Assembly (NCBI GenBank): GCA_024232355.1
Contig: JAAEPW010001230.1
Location: 1 to 64,000, forward strand
Reading direction: 5' to 3'
Source of the DNA: Chloroflexota bacterium
GTDB taxonomy: Bacteria; Chloroflexota; Anaerolineae; B4-G1
Length of the DNA stretch: 64,000 bases
A program made the translations under genes and the position numbers. This document shows positions 21,389 to 29,644 of this stretch, piece after piece. The stretch's first letter is position 1, and the number at the start of each line of letters is the position of its first letter. The notes below the pieces were generated by a model, which did no database searches, had not been told where the DNA came from, and saw only the letters and a list, made by a program, of their open reading frames with translations.

Positions 21389-22747
21389 CTATTTTAACAG
21401 ACCGTCTATACACTCTTGCGCAGCGTCCATCCGTGCCTGGTCCACGTCGCCGCCAACCAAGATTGTGTCCTCGAACACGTCGTCAAAGCACTCTTTGACA
21501 GCGCCCCAGTCCTGATACAGGTACCCGGGCACGCCCGATGTGACGCCATTTTCGAGCACCAGAACGGCCTTGGAGATGACCTCGTCGATAGCCTCAGCTC
21601 CCACATAGTCAATCGCTTCTTGCACGGGTGGGATGAATCCACCGGTGCCCTTGGCGATCTTGACCTGAATGTCTGGCCGGGTGATGTATGCGAGGAATTC
21701 CACGGCTAGGTCGTGGTTCGGCGCGTCTTTCATGATGGCATAGCCACTGACGCCAGCGATGGAGCCAATTCCCGTGGGGCCGGATGGAGCGGGCGCCAAC
21801 GTGAACTGTGTCTCATTGGATGCAAACACCTGACCTGCACGGGCATTGTGGAACACGGTCAGCCACGACTCTTCCCGCATCATCGGGTCGACGCAGCTTT
21901 CAACGTTCAACACGGTGGGCACAAAGCCGTTGCCCTTGCCGATCGTTTCCCAGATTCCCCAGGCGGCGGCTGCCTCTGCGGAATTGGCGTCCGGGAAGCC
22001 AGCGCCGTAGGAGAGCGCCGTTCCACCGAACATGTAAACCCAAGATTTCATTGGGATACCGGTGATGCAGACTTTGCCTTCACCTTCGCCCGCGGCAATG
22101 TTGACGGCCCAGTCGGCGTATTGTTCCCAAGTGATGGCATCCAAATCCACGCCATCGGGGACATAGGGCAGAGCTTTGTTGTTTGCCAGCAATAGGTAAA
22201 CATCCGCGCCTACAGGCAAAAAGTATTGCTTTCCATCCCGGTTCGTGTCCGACTCGAACGCGGGGCTGAAATGCCTGTCTGTCCAGGACTCGACATGAGG
22301 CGTCAGGTCTTCCACGTATCCGGCGTCGAGCCAATCGGGCATCTTGCCGTTGTGTGCGCAGACGATGTCTGTGGTCACGTGGTCGGTCTCTTGCTGGATC
22401 TGGGCTCTTTCGAGCAGTGTGTCATCATCCAGGATCTGGAAATTGACGGTTACCCCGTGTTCTTCCTCAAAAGGCTTGATGACCTCGTTGATAAAGAACT
22501 CTTGTTCGCGGGGCGGGCTGAACAGCCGGGAAGAGAATACTAGAGTCTTGGCCGGTACCTCGACCTCGACGGGTACCTCGACCTCGACGGGTACCTCAAC
22601 CTCGACGGGTACCTCAACCTCGACGGGTACCTCAACCTCGACGGGCACTTCGACGGTGCGTTCGATGATCTCTGGAGTTGGTTGGGCGCACGCAGCGAGC
22701 ATCGTGCCGACTAGAGCAAGTAATACGAGTAAACGTAAGTTTTTCAT
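21389..22747 (-). CDS. Extracellular sugar-binding lipoprotein
   Basis: 452-aa solute-binding protein of the carbohydrate ABC importer family. The signal peptide LLVLLALVGTMLAAC ends in a lipobox; a linker made of six-residue VEVPVE-type repeats (about residues 30-65) tethers the two-lobed binding domain that starts near KTLVFSSRL. The C-terminal part has GFIPPVQEA and a final WGAVKECFDDV helix typical of the family. The upstream gap contains a perfect anti-Shine-Dalgarno complement. The ligand is inferred to be a glucoside or mannoside from the neighbours only. Confidence 0.92.
   Translation of the reverse strand: MKNLRLLVLLALVGTMLAACAQPTPEIIERTVEVPVEVEVPVEVEVPVEVEVPVEVEVPVEVEVPAKTLVFSSRLFSPPREQEFFINEVIKPFEEEHGVTVNFQILDDDTLLERAQIQQETDHVTTDIVCAHNGKMPDWLDAGYVEDLTPHVESWTDRHFSPAFESDTNRDGKQYFLPVGADVYLLLANNKALPYVPDGVDLDAITWEQYADWAVNIAAGEGEGKVCITGIPMKSWVYMFGGTALSYGAGFPDANSAEAAAAWGIWETIGKGNGFVPTVLNVESCVDPMMREESWLTVFHNARAGQVFASNETQFTLAPAPSGPTGIGSIAGVSGYAIMKDAPNHDLAVEFLAYITRPDIQVKIAKGTGGFIPPVQEAIDYVGAEAIDEVISKAVLVLENGVTSGVPGYLYQDWGAVKECFDDVFEDTILVGGDVDQARMDAAQECIDGLLK
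22554..22656. repeat. 18-bp tandem repeat encoding the (VEVPVE)n linker
   Basis: About five and a half copies of an 18-bp unit containing GGTACCTC(G/A)ACCTCGACG, in frame inside the binding-protein gene. Copies are almost identical at DNA level, so the array is recent or kept uniform and can change length by slippage without a frameshift. Confidence 0.85.
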
Positions 22748-22763
22748 TCTTTTTCTCCTAAAG

Positions 22764-22823
22764 TTAAATGTGTTCCAATCTAATCAAACGGGTAAAACGG
22801 ATTAACGAGTTGGGAAATGGCAT
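22764..22823 (-). other. Possible 19-codon leader frame before the binding-protein gene
   Basis: A minus-strand frame ATG (22821-22823) to TAA (22764-22766) would encode 19 residues, rich in Ile/Leu/Arg. It directly abuts AAGGAGGTGAT, a full complement of the 16S rRNA 3' end, but the gap to the ATG is only about 2 nt, so translation is doubtful. Confidence 0.2.
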
Positions 22824-22881
22824 CACCTCCTTGTACATATTGTAACGGTACTTTTGAGGCGCAGTTGACGCATTACGACGT

Positions 22882-23910
22882 TCAAGACTTTATCACTGCA
22901 CCACACGATTCTCGCACAACTAAATCCGGTTCCAGGATTACGCATTGTTCTGCCAATGGTTTTTCCTGCAATAGATGAATCAACATCTCACAAACAAGCC
23001 ACCCTGCCTCATAAGCCGGCTGGTGTACAGTGGTTAATTGTGGAAGAGTGTGTCGTGCTAGAGAGACATCATCAAAGCCGGTTATTGCCACATCACGTCC
23101 GACAGTCATACCCAACTCGCGAGCTGCATTGATGGCGCCCGATGCCATCCAATCATTGCAAACCATAATAGCCGTAGGACGTTCTTTTTGGTCGCGGGTC
23201 AGGAAATCATATGTCAATGCCTGGCCGCTATGCTCTGTTAGGTCGCCAACGGTCACAAGAGTCTCATCAAAGGGAATAGCATTGGCCGCCAGCGCATTTT
23301 TGTATCCTTTTATTCGTTGATGAGCATACATCACATCAAATGGTGCACTGATATACGCAATGCGCTGATGTCCCAGATCAATCAAATGTTGAGTCAATCG
23401 GTGCATACCTCCCTCTCCATCGACATCCAAGCAAGGGAAATCCACTCCCAAGTCCGAGCTGCCAAAGGCGACAAAGGGAAAATTCTGTTCGATCAAGTAA
23501 ATGATCCGCTTATCTTGTGGACGTGTTGTGATTATCAGCAAGCCATCCACCCGCCGCTCCATAACCATACGCTCATAGGCCGCTAATTCCCCATCATCAG
23601 GGGCACGAGTTGAGACCAACAGATCGAACTCGTATTCGACTGATTTGTTGCCAACACCGGCCAGGAATTCGCCAAAGAACGGATCAGAAAAGCGAGACTT
23701 GTACGTAGGAACAATGATACCGATGGTATCGGTGCACTGTTTGCGGAGACGCCGAGCGGTGATATCAGGATGATATCCCATCTCGTTTGCGGTTTTGCGT
23801 ACCAGTTGGCGGGTCGATTCCGCGACATCGTCATACTCGGCCAGGGCACGAGAGACCGTGGTGATAGAATATCCAATTTTTTTGGCAATGTCTTTCAGAG
23901 TGACTGGCAT
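22882..23910 (-). CDS. LacI-family transcriptional regulator
   Basis: 342 aa. N-terminal helix-turn-helix TLKDIAKKIGYSITTVSRAL (residues 4-23) with hinge helix DITARRLRKQ, then a periplasmic-binding-protein-like effector domain. Two identical 16-bp palindromes (23936-23951 and 23969-23984), one inside its own promoter spacer, are the obvious binding sites, so autorepression is expected. The gene leads the sugar operon; the inducer is probably the imported glycoside or its product. Confidence 0.95.
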   Translation of the reverse strand: MPVTLKDIAKKIGYSITTVSRALAEYDDVAESTRQLVRKTANEMGYHPDITARRLRKQCTDTIGIIVPTYKSRFSDPFFGEFLAGVGNKSVEYEFDLLVSTRAPDDGELAAYERMVMERRVDGLLIITTRPQDKRIIYLIEQNFPFVAFGSSDLGVDFPCLDVDGEGGMHRLTQHLIDLGHQRIAYISAPFDVMYAHQRIKGYKNALAANAIPFDETLVTVGDLTEHSGQALTYDFLTRDQKERPTAIMVCNDWMASGAINAARELGMTVGRDVAITGFDDVSLARHTLPQLTTVHQPAYEAGWLVCEMLIHLLQEKPLAEQCVILEPDLVVRESCGAVIKS

Positions 23911-23935
23911 AACGTGACCTCTTTATGGGGGGCGT

Positions 23936-23951
23936 TCCAAAACGTTTTGGA
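23936..23951. promoter_or_regulatory. LacI-type operator O2
   Basis: Perfect 16-bp palindrome TCCAAAACGTTTTGGA, located at or just after the predicted transcription start of the lacI-type gene. It is identical to O1, 33 bp away (about three helical turns), so both sites face the same side of the DNA. Confidence 0.85.
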
Positions 23952-23961
23952 TCACATGGTA

Positions 23962-23990
23962 AGTATACTCCAAAACGTTTTGGAAGTCAA
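23962..23990 (-). promoter_or_regulatory. Promoter of the regulator/sugar operon with operator in its spacer
   Basis: On the minus strand TTGACT (23985-23990) and TATACT (23962-23967) are exactly 17 bp apart, and the spacer is almost wholly the O1 operator. Repressor and RNA polymerase cannot bind together here. Confidence 0.85.
23969..23984. promoter_or_regulatory. LacI-type operator O1 (in promoter spacer)
   Basis: Perfect 16-bp palindrome TCCAAAACGTTTTGGA occupying the -35/-10 spacer. The central CG step and the AAACGTTT core are classic for LacI/GalR-family operators. Confidence 0.88.
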
Positions 23991-24033
23991 GACCTGGGGG
24001 GGAATTTTAAGGTTGAGGGTTATTACTCAGCCA

Positions 24034-24187
24034 CCAGGGCTGTTCAGTTCTCACCCAGAACGCTCAAGCCCCCGTCTCGGGGGCGGCTCATACAACGACA
24101 TGGCGTTTCTGGGAAAGGTTTTTGCCCCAAAACCGCCTTCGGGACGAGGGCTGAGAGCATTGGAAAACTAGAACTGAACAGCCCTGG
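24034..24187. repeat. 154-bp element bounded by an 18-bp perfect inverted repeat
   Basis: CCAGGGCTGTTCAGTTCT (24034-24051) is repeated exactly inverted at 24170-24187. The segment has no coding frame of note and lies between the lacI-type and GH38 genes. It has the form of a small non-autonomous element or a very long intergenic hairpin. Confidence 0.65.
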
Positions 24188-24290
24188 CTCGGCCACTGCT
24201 CCAGCCCCTGTCTTGGGGGCGTCCTATGCAGAGTAACCGCTGAGTAGGACGCTCATGCTAGAGCTGCCCTCGGGGATGAGGACTGAGAGC
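24066..24290. repeat. Two diverged copies of a GC-rich non-coding unit
   Basis: A unit beginning AGCCCC(C/T)GTCT(C/T)GGGGGCG and ending GA(C/T)GAGG(G/A)CTGAGAGC occurs at about 24066-24158 and again at about 24203-24290. Each copy has its own GCCCCC/GGGGGC hairpin. The first copy lies inside the 24034-24187 inverted-repeat element; the second lies outside it. No gene is seen in 23991-24342. Confidence 0.5.
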
Positions 24291-24342
24291 CTGCACACAC
24301 CTTTCCTGCGATAGGACCGAGTAGTAACGGTTGAGGTTTGTG

Positions 24343-27300
24343 CTACGCTGGCACCAGTCGCAGAGTGATGATCTCGTAGGGCTTGAGGAAAAGTGTGACC
24401 GAGTTGCCGTTTGGCTCTAACGGGATCTGGTTCTCCTCCAGCAGATTGGTGCGCCAGGCCTTGGCCAGATCAAAGCCAACGCTCAATGTGACCGGCTCGC
24501 GCTGCCGTTGGCTCTCGTACATACGCACGACGATGCCGTCGCCATCCTCGGCTTGTTTGACGGTTTCGATCACGACGTTGGGTCGATCAACATGGATCAA
24601 AGATTGGGGGGCGGAAACGGAGGGATGTTTGCTTCCTCGGGACACGATCAGAGGGTTGTTCATGGCGTAGGCGGCGGCGATGGTGATCTCGTCCCAGGGG
24701 CCGGCGTGGGGCAGCAGGCTGTAGGTGAAATGATGTTCGCCCGCATCGGCTTGGGGGTCAGGCTCTGTACTGCTGCGTAGCAGGCTGATTCGCAGCACGT
24801 TGTCCTGCACATCGTGGCCATACTTGCAGTCGTTGAGCAGGCTGACACCGTAGCCGCCCTCGCTCAGATCGATCCATTTTTGGGCGCAGGTCTCAAAGCG
24901 CGCCCAGTCCCAACTGGTGTTTTGGTGGGTGGGGCGCTGTACGTTGCCCCACTGAATCTCGTAGGTGGCAACGGGCGAAAGCACTTCCACCGGGAAGGCG
25001 ACTTTGAGCAAAGTGCATCGCTCTTGCCAATCGATGGTGGTGTCAAAGTCGAGGCGGGGGCTGTTATGGGCCAACGAGATACGTTGCACGATTTCGCTGT
25101 GCAGGATGCGGCGTTGAACCTCCAACGTGGCACGCAGCGGGCCGGACTCGGTCACCCGCACTGATGCCGCCGGGTTGGCCAACCACATCTTGTCATCATA
25201 AAAGATATCTACATCCCAGGCATCAGGGGCCAGGGGACGATCTTCAAAAGCCTGAAACTGGTTGGCGATGGCTCCGGCGGGCAGCACCTCACGTTGGTTG
25301 GCTTTATCGTAGATGCGGACGATGTCTCCATCGTTGTTCAGTTCTACCCGCAGATGGTCGTTTTCCAACAGGGTGGGGGTGATCGTCAGTTTTGTGTCGA
25401 GTGATGGTGTTGTTGCCTTGACCACGGACAGCGGTGTGACGCTATAGGGTGGTAATTCATCTGCTGCAATCCACGTGCCATCGACGGTGGGTTGGGTGGT
25501 GGGCACGGGTGTACCGTCCTCACGATGCACGCATTGCCCGATAGCCAGTTGGCCCGGCCAGAAAGCCAGGTCGTTCTGGGCAAAACTCGTGGGATTGACG
25601 ATCAAAAAGTCGCCGCCCAGCTTGCGGGCGATGGCCGAGAGCGCGGCGTCTCGTACGCCGACCGCTATCTTTCGAACCTCGGTGTACTGTTCCAGCGACT
25701 CGGCGTAGACCGGCCCAATGCTGCTGCCGGGGATAATGTCGTGGAACTGGTTAAGGCAGACTAGTTCCCACGCTTTGCGCAGGGTGTCTGCCGGATATTC
25801 ATAGTTGGTGTCCAGCAGGGCGGCCCACGCGGCCAGGAATTCGGCGTCGTGGAGCAAGAACTCGCTCTGGCGGTTGGCTCGTTTGTTGCGGGCTTGGGTG
25901 GTGTATGTGCCCCGGTGATATTCCAGGTACAGCTCGCCGTTCCACGTGGGCAGACGGTCGCCTGACTCGTTCTCTAAATTGCGAAAGAATTCGTGCGCAG
26001 ATCCCTGGCGCACGCGCGGCGTTGCGGGAAAGGCTGCCATCTCACGGACGTTCTCCAGCATCTCCCGAGTGGGACCACCACCACCGTCGCCATAACCGAT
26101 AGACGTTAGCAATTTGTGCTGAAGCTCCTTTTGTTGAAAGGTCGTCCAGGTGCCCAGAATTTGCTTTGGTGAGGCGTCGCCGTTGTAGGTGCTAACTGCG
26201 CGCCCTCTGTCTGGCGTGCAGATAAAGTGGGTGAGCACGCGGGTGCCATCCAACCCCTGCCACCAAAAGCTGTCGTATGGCAGCCGGTTGTACTGGTTCC
26301 AGCCGAGCTTGATGGTCATAAAGTATTCTAGCCCCGCCTGATGGATCAACTGGGGCAGTGCCCAACTGTAACCAAAGACGTCGGGCAGCCACAGCACGGG
26401 CGACTCGGCGTTGGCCCCAAAGTGCTCTCGGAAGAAGGTACGGCCCAAGAGGAACTGGCGGGCCAGCGACTCGGCTCCCGTGATGTTGCAATCCATCTCT
26501 ACCCACGTGCCGCCGATGGGTTCCCAACGCTTTTCAGCCACGCGCTCTTTGATGGCCTCGAACAACTCGGGATAGTCCTGTCGTACATAATCGTAGAGCT
26601 GGGGTTGAGCTTGAGTGAAATGATAGTCGGGGAACTGCTCCATCAAGCGCAGGACAGTATGAAAAGTGCGTCCGTTCTTGCGCCGGGTCTGGCCCAGCGT
26701 CCACAGCCAGGCGACATCAATGTGGGCGTGACCGGTGGCGATGATGTCCACGTCCAGGGGAGGGCCAGCCTTGGCGATACCGTCCCGCAAAGCGGCGTGG
26801 GCTGGGGCCACGCTGGCATAGAACCCATCGCCGAGGGGATGGCGGGTATCCAGGACCTTGAACGCCTCGTCCAGCGCGTTGAGCAGATGCCCTTTGGCCG
26901 GATCGTTTTCGTCCAATTCGTTGACCACGCCCAGGGCGACTCGGGCCGTGGCGATAAAATCGCGGGTGGGTTGGTCGATCTGTACTATGGCGCAGGGGTG
27001 CATAAAGAGCTTGGTGTGAAACTCGCCTTGTCGAACATCGCCCAGGCCGGTCCAGCCGTGCAAGGCCAGTAGGTGTGATTCATCATCGTGCCACTGGGGT
27101 GGCAGTAAAATTTCTTGGTGATGGCGGTCGCAGGCGGCGTAGGGAGCGCCGTCCACGTAGGCTAGGAACTCGGGGTGGCTAAAGTCACCGGATTCACCAA
27201 GGGGCAGGTAGAGGGCGATAGGAACGCTCGGGTCCCAATCGGCGGGTACCCGAAAGTGGGTGCGCAACGCGAAATCGGTCATCCATTGGCCCCAATAGGT

Positions 27301-27486
27301 GTTTGGCTCGATCATGGGCCACTCGGTGTTGTTCACATCAGCACCGACCGGTGGGGCTGCCATTGGATCGGGCAAGATGGTGTGGCGAAATGGCGGTAGG
27401 ATGCAGCGTTTTCGATAGACTAGCTGCTCGATCAACTGAATTCTCTGTGCGATTTTTTTGGCAGTCCAACGAATTTTGTGAATCAC
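24343..27486 (-). CDS. GH38 alpha-mannosidase
   Basis: 1047-aa retaining, zinc-dependent alpha-mannosidase. Seen: the zinc-binding HAHIDVAW (near residue 253), QAQPQLYDYV, nucleophile Asp in WLPDVFGYSWALPQ (near 367), the second zinc ligand region NQFHDIIPGSS (near 581), and the large C-terminal beta domain including LRATLEVQRRI. No signal peptide, so it acts in the cytosol on imported or recycled oligomannosides or mannosyl glycosides. The start ATG lies 8 bp after the UbiB-type stop, suggesting co-transcription with that gene, but it also sits beside the sugar operon and may share its pathway. Confidence 0.95.
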   Translation of the reverse strand: MIHKIRWTAKKIAQRIQLIEQLVYRKRCILPPFRHTILPDPMAAPPVGADVNNTEWPMIEPNTYWGQWMTDFALRTHFRVPADWDPSVPIALYLPLGESGDFSHPEFLAYVDGAPYAACDRHHQEILLPPQWHDDESHLLALHGWTGLGDVRQGEFHTKLFMHPCAIVQIDQPTRDFIATARVALGVVNELDENDPAKGHLLNALDEAFKVLDTRHPLGDGFYASVAPAHAALRDGIAKAGPPLDVDIIATGHAHIDVAWLWTLGQTRRKNGRTFHTVLRLMEQFPDYHFTQAQPQLYDYVRQDYPELFEAIKERVAEKRWEPIGGTWVEMDCNITGAESLARQFLLGRTFFREHFGANAESPVLWLPDVFGYSWALPQLIHQAGLEYFMTIKLGWNQYNRLPYDSFWWQGLDGTRVLTHFICTPDRGRAVSTYNGDASPKQILGTWTTFQQKELQHKLLTSIGYGDGGGGPTREMLENVREMAAFPATPRVRQGSAHEFFRNLENESGDRLPTWNGELYLEYHRGTYTTQARNKRANRQSEFLLHDAEFLAAWAALLDTNYEYPADTLRKAWELVCLNQFHDIIPGSSIGPVYAESLEQYTEVRKIAVGVRDAALSAIARKLGGDFLIVNPTSFAQNDLAFWPGQLAIGQCVHREDGTPVPTTQPTVDGTWIAADELPPYSVTPLSVVKATTPSLDTKLTITPTLLENDHLRVELNNDGDIVRIYDKANQREVLPAGAIANQFQAFEDRPLAPDAWDVDIFYDDKMWLANPAASVRVTESGPLRATLEVQRRILHSEIVQRISLAHNSPRLDFDTTIDWQERCTLLKVAFPVEVLSPVATYEIQWGNVQRPTHQNTSWDWARFETCAQKWIDLSEGGYGVSLLNDCKYGHDVQDNVLRISLLRSSTEPDPQADAGEHHFTYSLLPHAGPWDEITIAAAYAMNNPLIVSRGSKHPSVSAPQSLIHVDRPNVVIETVKQAEDGDGIVVRMYESQRQREPVTLSVGFDLAKAWRTNLLEENQIPLEPNGNSVTLFLKPYEIITLRLVPA

Positions 27487-27494
27487 ATCGACCC

Positions 27495-29165
27495 CTACAC
27501 CATGTCTCGCCGGGCAAAGATCACCGAAAGTAGGGCCAGGCCCGCACCGGCGAATAGAACACCGCTAAAGACCATCTGATCCGCCAGGTGCAGTTGCACA
27601 CCGCCCAGCAGCATCGCCGCAAAGACGACGCTGCCTACCATTCGGCGGGCGACTTGCTCCAATCGGCTCATTTGCTTGGAGAGTTGTGGGACCCGCACGG
27701 CGATCTCGCCCCGCTCCATTTGGCCCAGCACCGCCTCCGTTCGCCGGGGCAGGGTCAAGAGCGCGCGGGCCACCCCGCCTAACTCACCCACCCAGAACTC
27801 CCAACCCGACAAGGCTTCCTCAGCGATCAACTTTTGGGCGAACGGCACGACGCTTTCCCAGATGTTGAATTGGGGGTCCAGCCCGGTGCATATTCCGGAG
27901 AGGATGGCGATCGTTCGCCCGAGCAGGATCAGGTCTTGCGGAACCTGGAAAGGCATCGTATAGATCAACTCGCGGAACTCGCGGGCGAATTCCACCATTT
28001 CTTTGTGGCTGATCTGCTGCAACTCGGCCATACTCTTGCCCCAGAATCGCTCAAACATCTGCGCTTCGGCCTTTTCGAGCAGTTCCAGGTCGGCGTGGGG
28101 CAAGAGCACGCCCATCATCTCGTATGCTTTGATCATCCGCCCGGCATCTCGCGTGCCGATAGCGATGGTTCCCTCCCGCAGTCCGGCGCGCAGGTTCGGC
28201 GGCACGCGGCCTGCCATACCAAAGTCCACAAAGGTCAGCCGCCAGCTATTGCCCTCGTCGTCGCCGGGAAAGACGAACAAGTTTCCGGGGTGCGGGTCGG
28301 CGTGGAAAAAACCATCGTCAAAGATTTGCTTCAGGTACGTGTCGAACAAGCGGCGGGCGACCTCGGCCCGGTCAACGCCTGCTGCTGTGATGGCATCATA
28401 GTCGGTGATCTTGATGCCGAACACGTTCTCCAGCGCCAGCACGCGGCGGGTGGTGTGCGTCCAGGCGACGCGCGGGACGAGCACGTCGGGCCGGTCGGCA
28501 AAGTTGGCGGCAAAGGTCTCGGCGTTCCGACCTTCGGCCAAATAGTCGATCTCTTCGTGCAGGACGTGTGAGAATTCATCCAGCAGCATGGGGATGTCGG
28601 CGCGTTTGCGAATGGGCGGATAGCGGTGCAGCCACTTGCCCACCGTGCGCAGCGCGGCCAGATCGGTGGCGACGATGGTCTCAATGTTTGGACGCTGAAT
28701 TTTGACGACAACAGTAGTGAGGGACTCGTCGGTGCTTTCAGCCGGGATTTTGAGTTCGGCGCAGTGGGCCTGGCCCAGCGAGGCCGCTGCCAGGGGCACC
28801 TCGTCGAAGCGGGCGAACTTTGTCAGGAGCGGCGTACCCAATTCTGTCTCTACCACGCGCCGGATGTCGGCAAAATCCTCGGCGGGAACTTCGTCTTGCA
28901 GGTCGGCCAGCTCGGCGGTAATTTCGATGGGCAGTACGTCGAGGCGCGAGGAGAGGAACTGTCCCACTTTGATGAGCACACCGCCCATCTCTATCGCCAG
29001 GGCGCGGAATGCGGCGGCGATACGGCGCAGCCGGTCGGAGCGTGTCTGCTGCGCCCGTTTGCGAAATCCCAGGCGCGGCAGGATCAACTCCCAGGCGATC
29101 AAGCTGATGACGACGCGGGCGGAGAATAGGACGATGCGGCGATAGCGTGTGTGGAATATTGTCAT
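27495..29165 (-). CDS. ABC1/UbiB-family atypical kinase
   Basis: 556 aa. Family marks: the KxGQ motif GVLIKVGQFLSSRLDVLP, the Ala-rich nucleotide loop AAASLGQAHCAEL, catalytic ADPHPGNLF and the metal-binding FVDFGMAG. Two C-terminal hydrophobic helices (VFAAMLLGGVQL and FSGVLFAGAGLALLSVIF) anchor it to the membrane. UbiB-type proteins act as ATPases or kinases in isoprenoid-quinone and lipid metabolism; the actual substrate here is unknown. Confidence 0.92.
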   Translation of the reverse strand: MTIFHTRYRRIVLFSARVVISLIAWELILPRLGFRKRAQQTRSDRLRRIAAAFRALAIEMGGVLIKVGQFLSSRLDVLPIEITAELADLQDEVPAEDFADIRRVVETELGTPLLTKFARFDEVPLAAASLGQAHCAELKIPAESTDESLTTVVVKIQRPNIETIVATDLAALRTVGKWLHRYPPIRKRADIPMLLDEFSHVLHEEIDYLAEGRNAETFAANFADRPDVLVPRVAWTHTTRRVLALENVFGIKITDYDAITAAGVDRAEVARRLFDTYLKQIFDDGFFHADPHPGNLFVFPGDDEGNSWRLTFVDFGMAGRVPPNLRAGLREGTIAIGTRDAGRMIKAYEMMGVLLPHADLELLEKAEAQMFERFWGKSMAELQQISHKEMVEFAREFRELIYTMPFQVPQDLILLGRTIAILSGICTGLDPQFNIWESVVPFAQKLIAEEALSGWEFWVGELGGVARALLTLPRRTEAVLGQMERGEIAVRVPQLSKQMSRLEQVARRMVGSVVFAAMLLGGVQLHLADQMVFSGVLFAGAGLALLSVIFARRDMV

Positions 29166-29227
29166 AATTTAATGCCTTTTTAGGAGGAATTCAGGCAGGC
29201 GGAATCCGTCAGAATTAGAACAATCCT

Positions 29228-29614
29228 TTATCGTTTTGTACCATCCGGCATCGTTGTATCCTTGAACCGGGTTCTGATAATGATCGTCATATCCATGCTG
29301 GCGCCAGTCAAGTCAGCTTTGGTCAGGTTGGCGGCGAATAGGTCAGCCCAGCTTAGGTTGGCCTCGGTCAGATCCGCGTTGCTCAGGTTCGCTTGGCTCA
29401 AAATAGTTCCATTCAGGTTGGCATTGTGCAAGTTAGCGCCACTCAAGTTAGCACCACTCATTTTTGCCGTGCTCAGATTCGTGTTGCTCAAGTTTGCATT
29501 AGACAAGTCTATCCCATTCAGTTTGGCCTCAACCAGACTGATTCCTTTGAGATCAACACCGCCAAAGTCCCGCTCGCCAGCTTCATATCGTGCAATCAAC
29601 TCATTCGCGTTCAA
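29228..29614 (-). CDS. Pentapeptide-repeat protein
   Basis: 128 aa, dominated by A(D/N)LxX pentapeptides (NANLSNTNLSTAKMSGANLS and onward) predicted to form a right-handed quadrilateral beta-helix. Start TTG at 29614 with AAGGAG at a good distance; no ATG fits. Such proteins range from gyrase-protecting DNA mimics to proteins with no known role; nothing here decides which. Confidence 0.85.
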   Translation of the reverse strand: MNANELIARYEAGERDFGGVDLKGISLVEAKLNGIDLSNANLSNTNLSTAKMSGANLSGANLHNANLNGTILSQANLSNADLTEANLSWADLFAANLTKADLTGASMDMTIIIRTRFKDTTMPDGTKR

Positions 29615-29644
29615 TTTTTGCTCCTTTATGGAGGTGTCTGTCTA

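Noticed and set aside
22554..22656. CRISPR-like array
   Set aside because: The repeats are 18 bp, directly adjacent without spacers and in frame within a lipoprotein gene.
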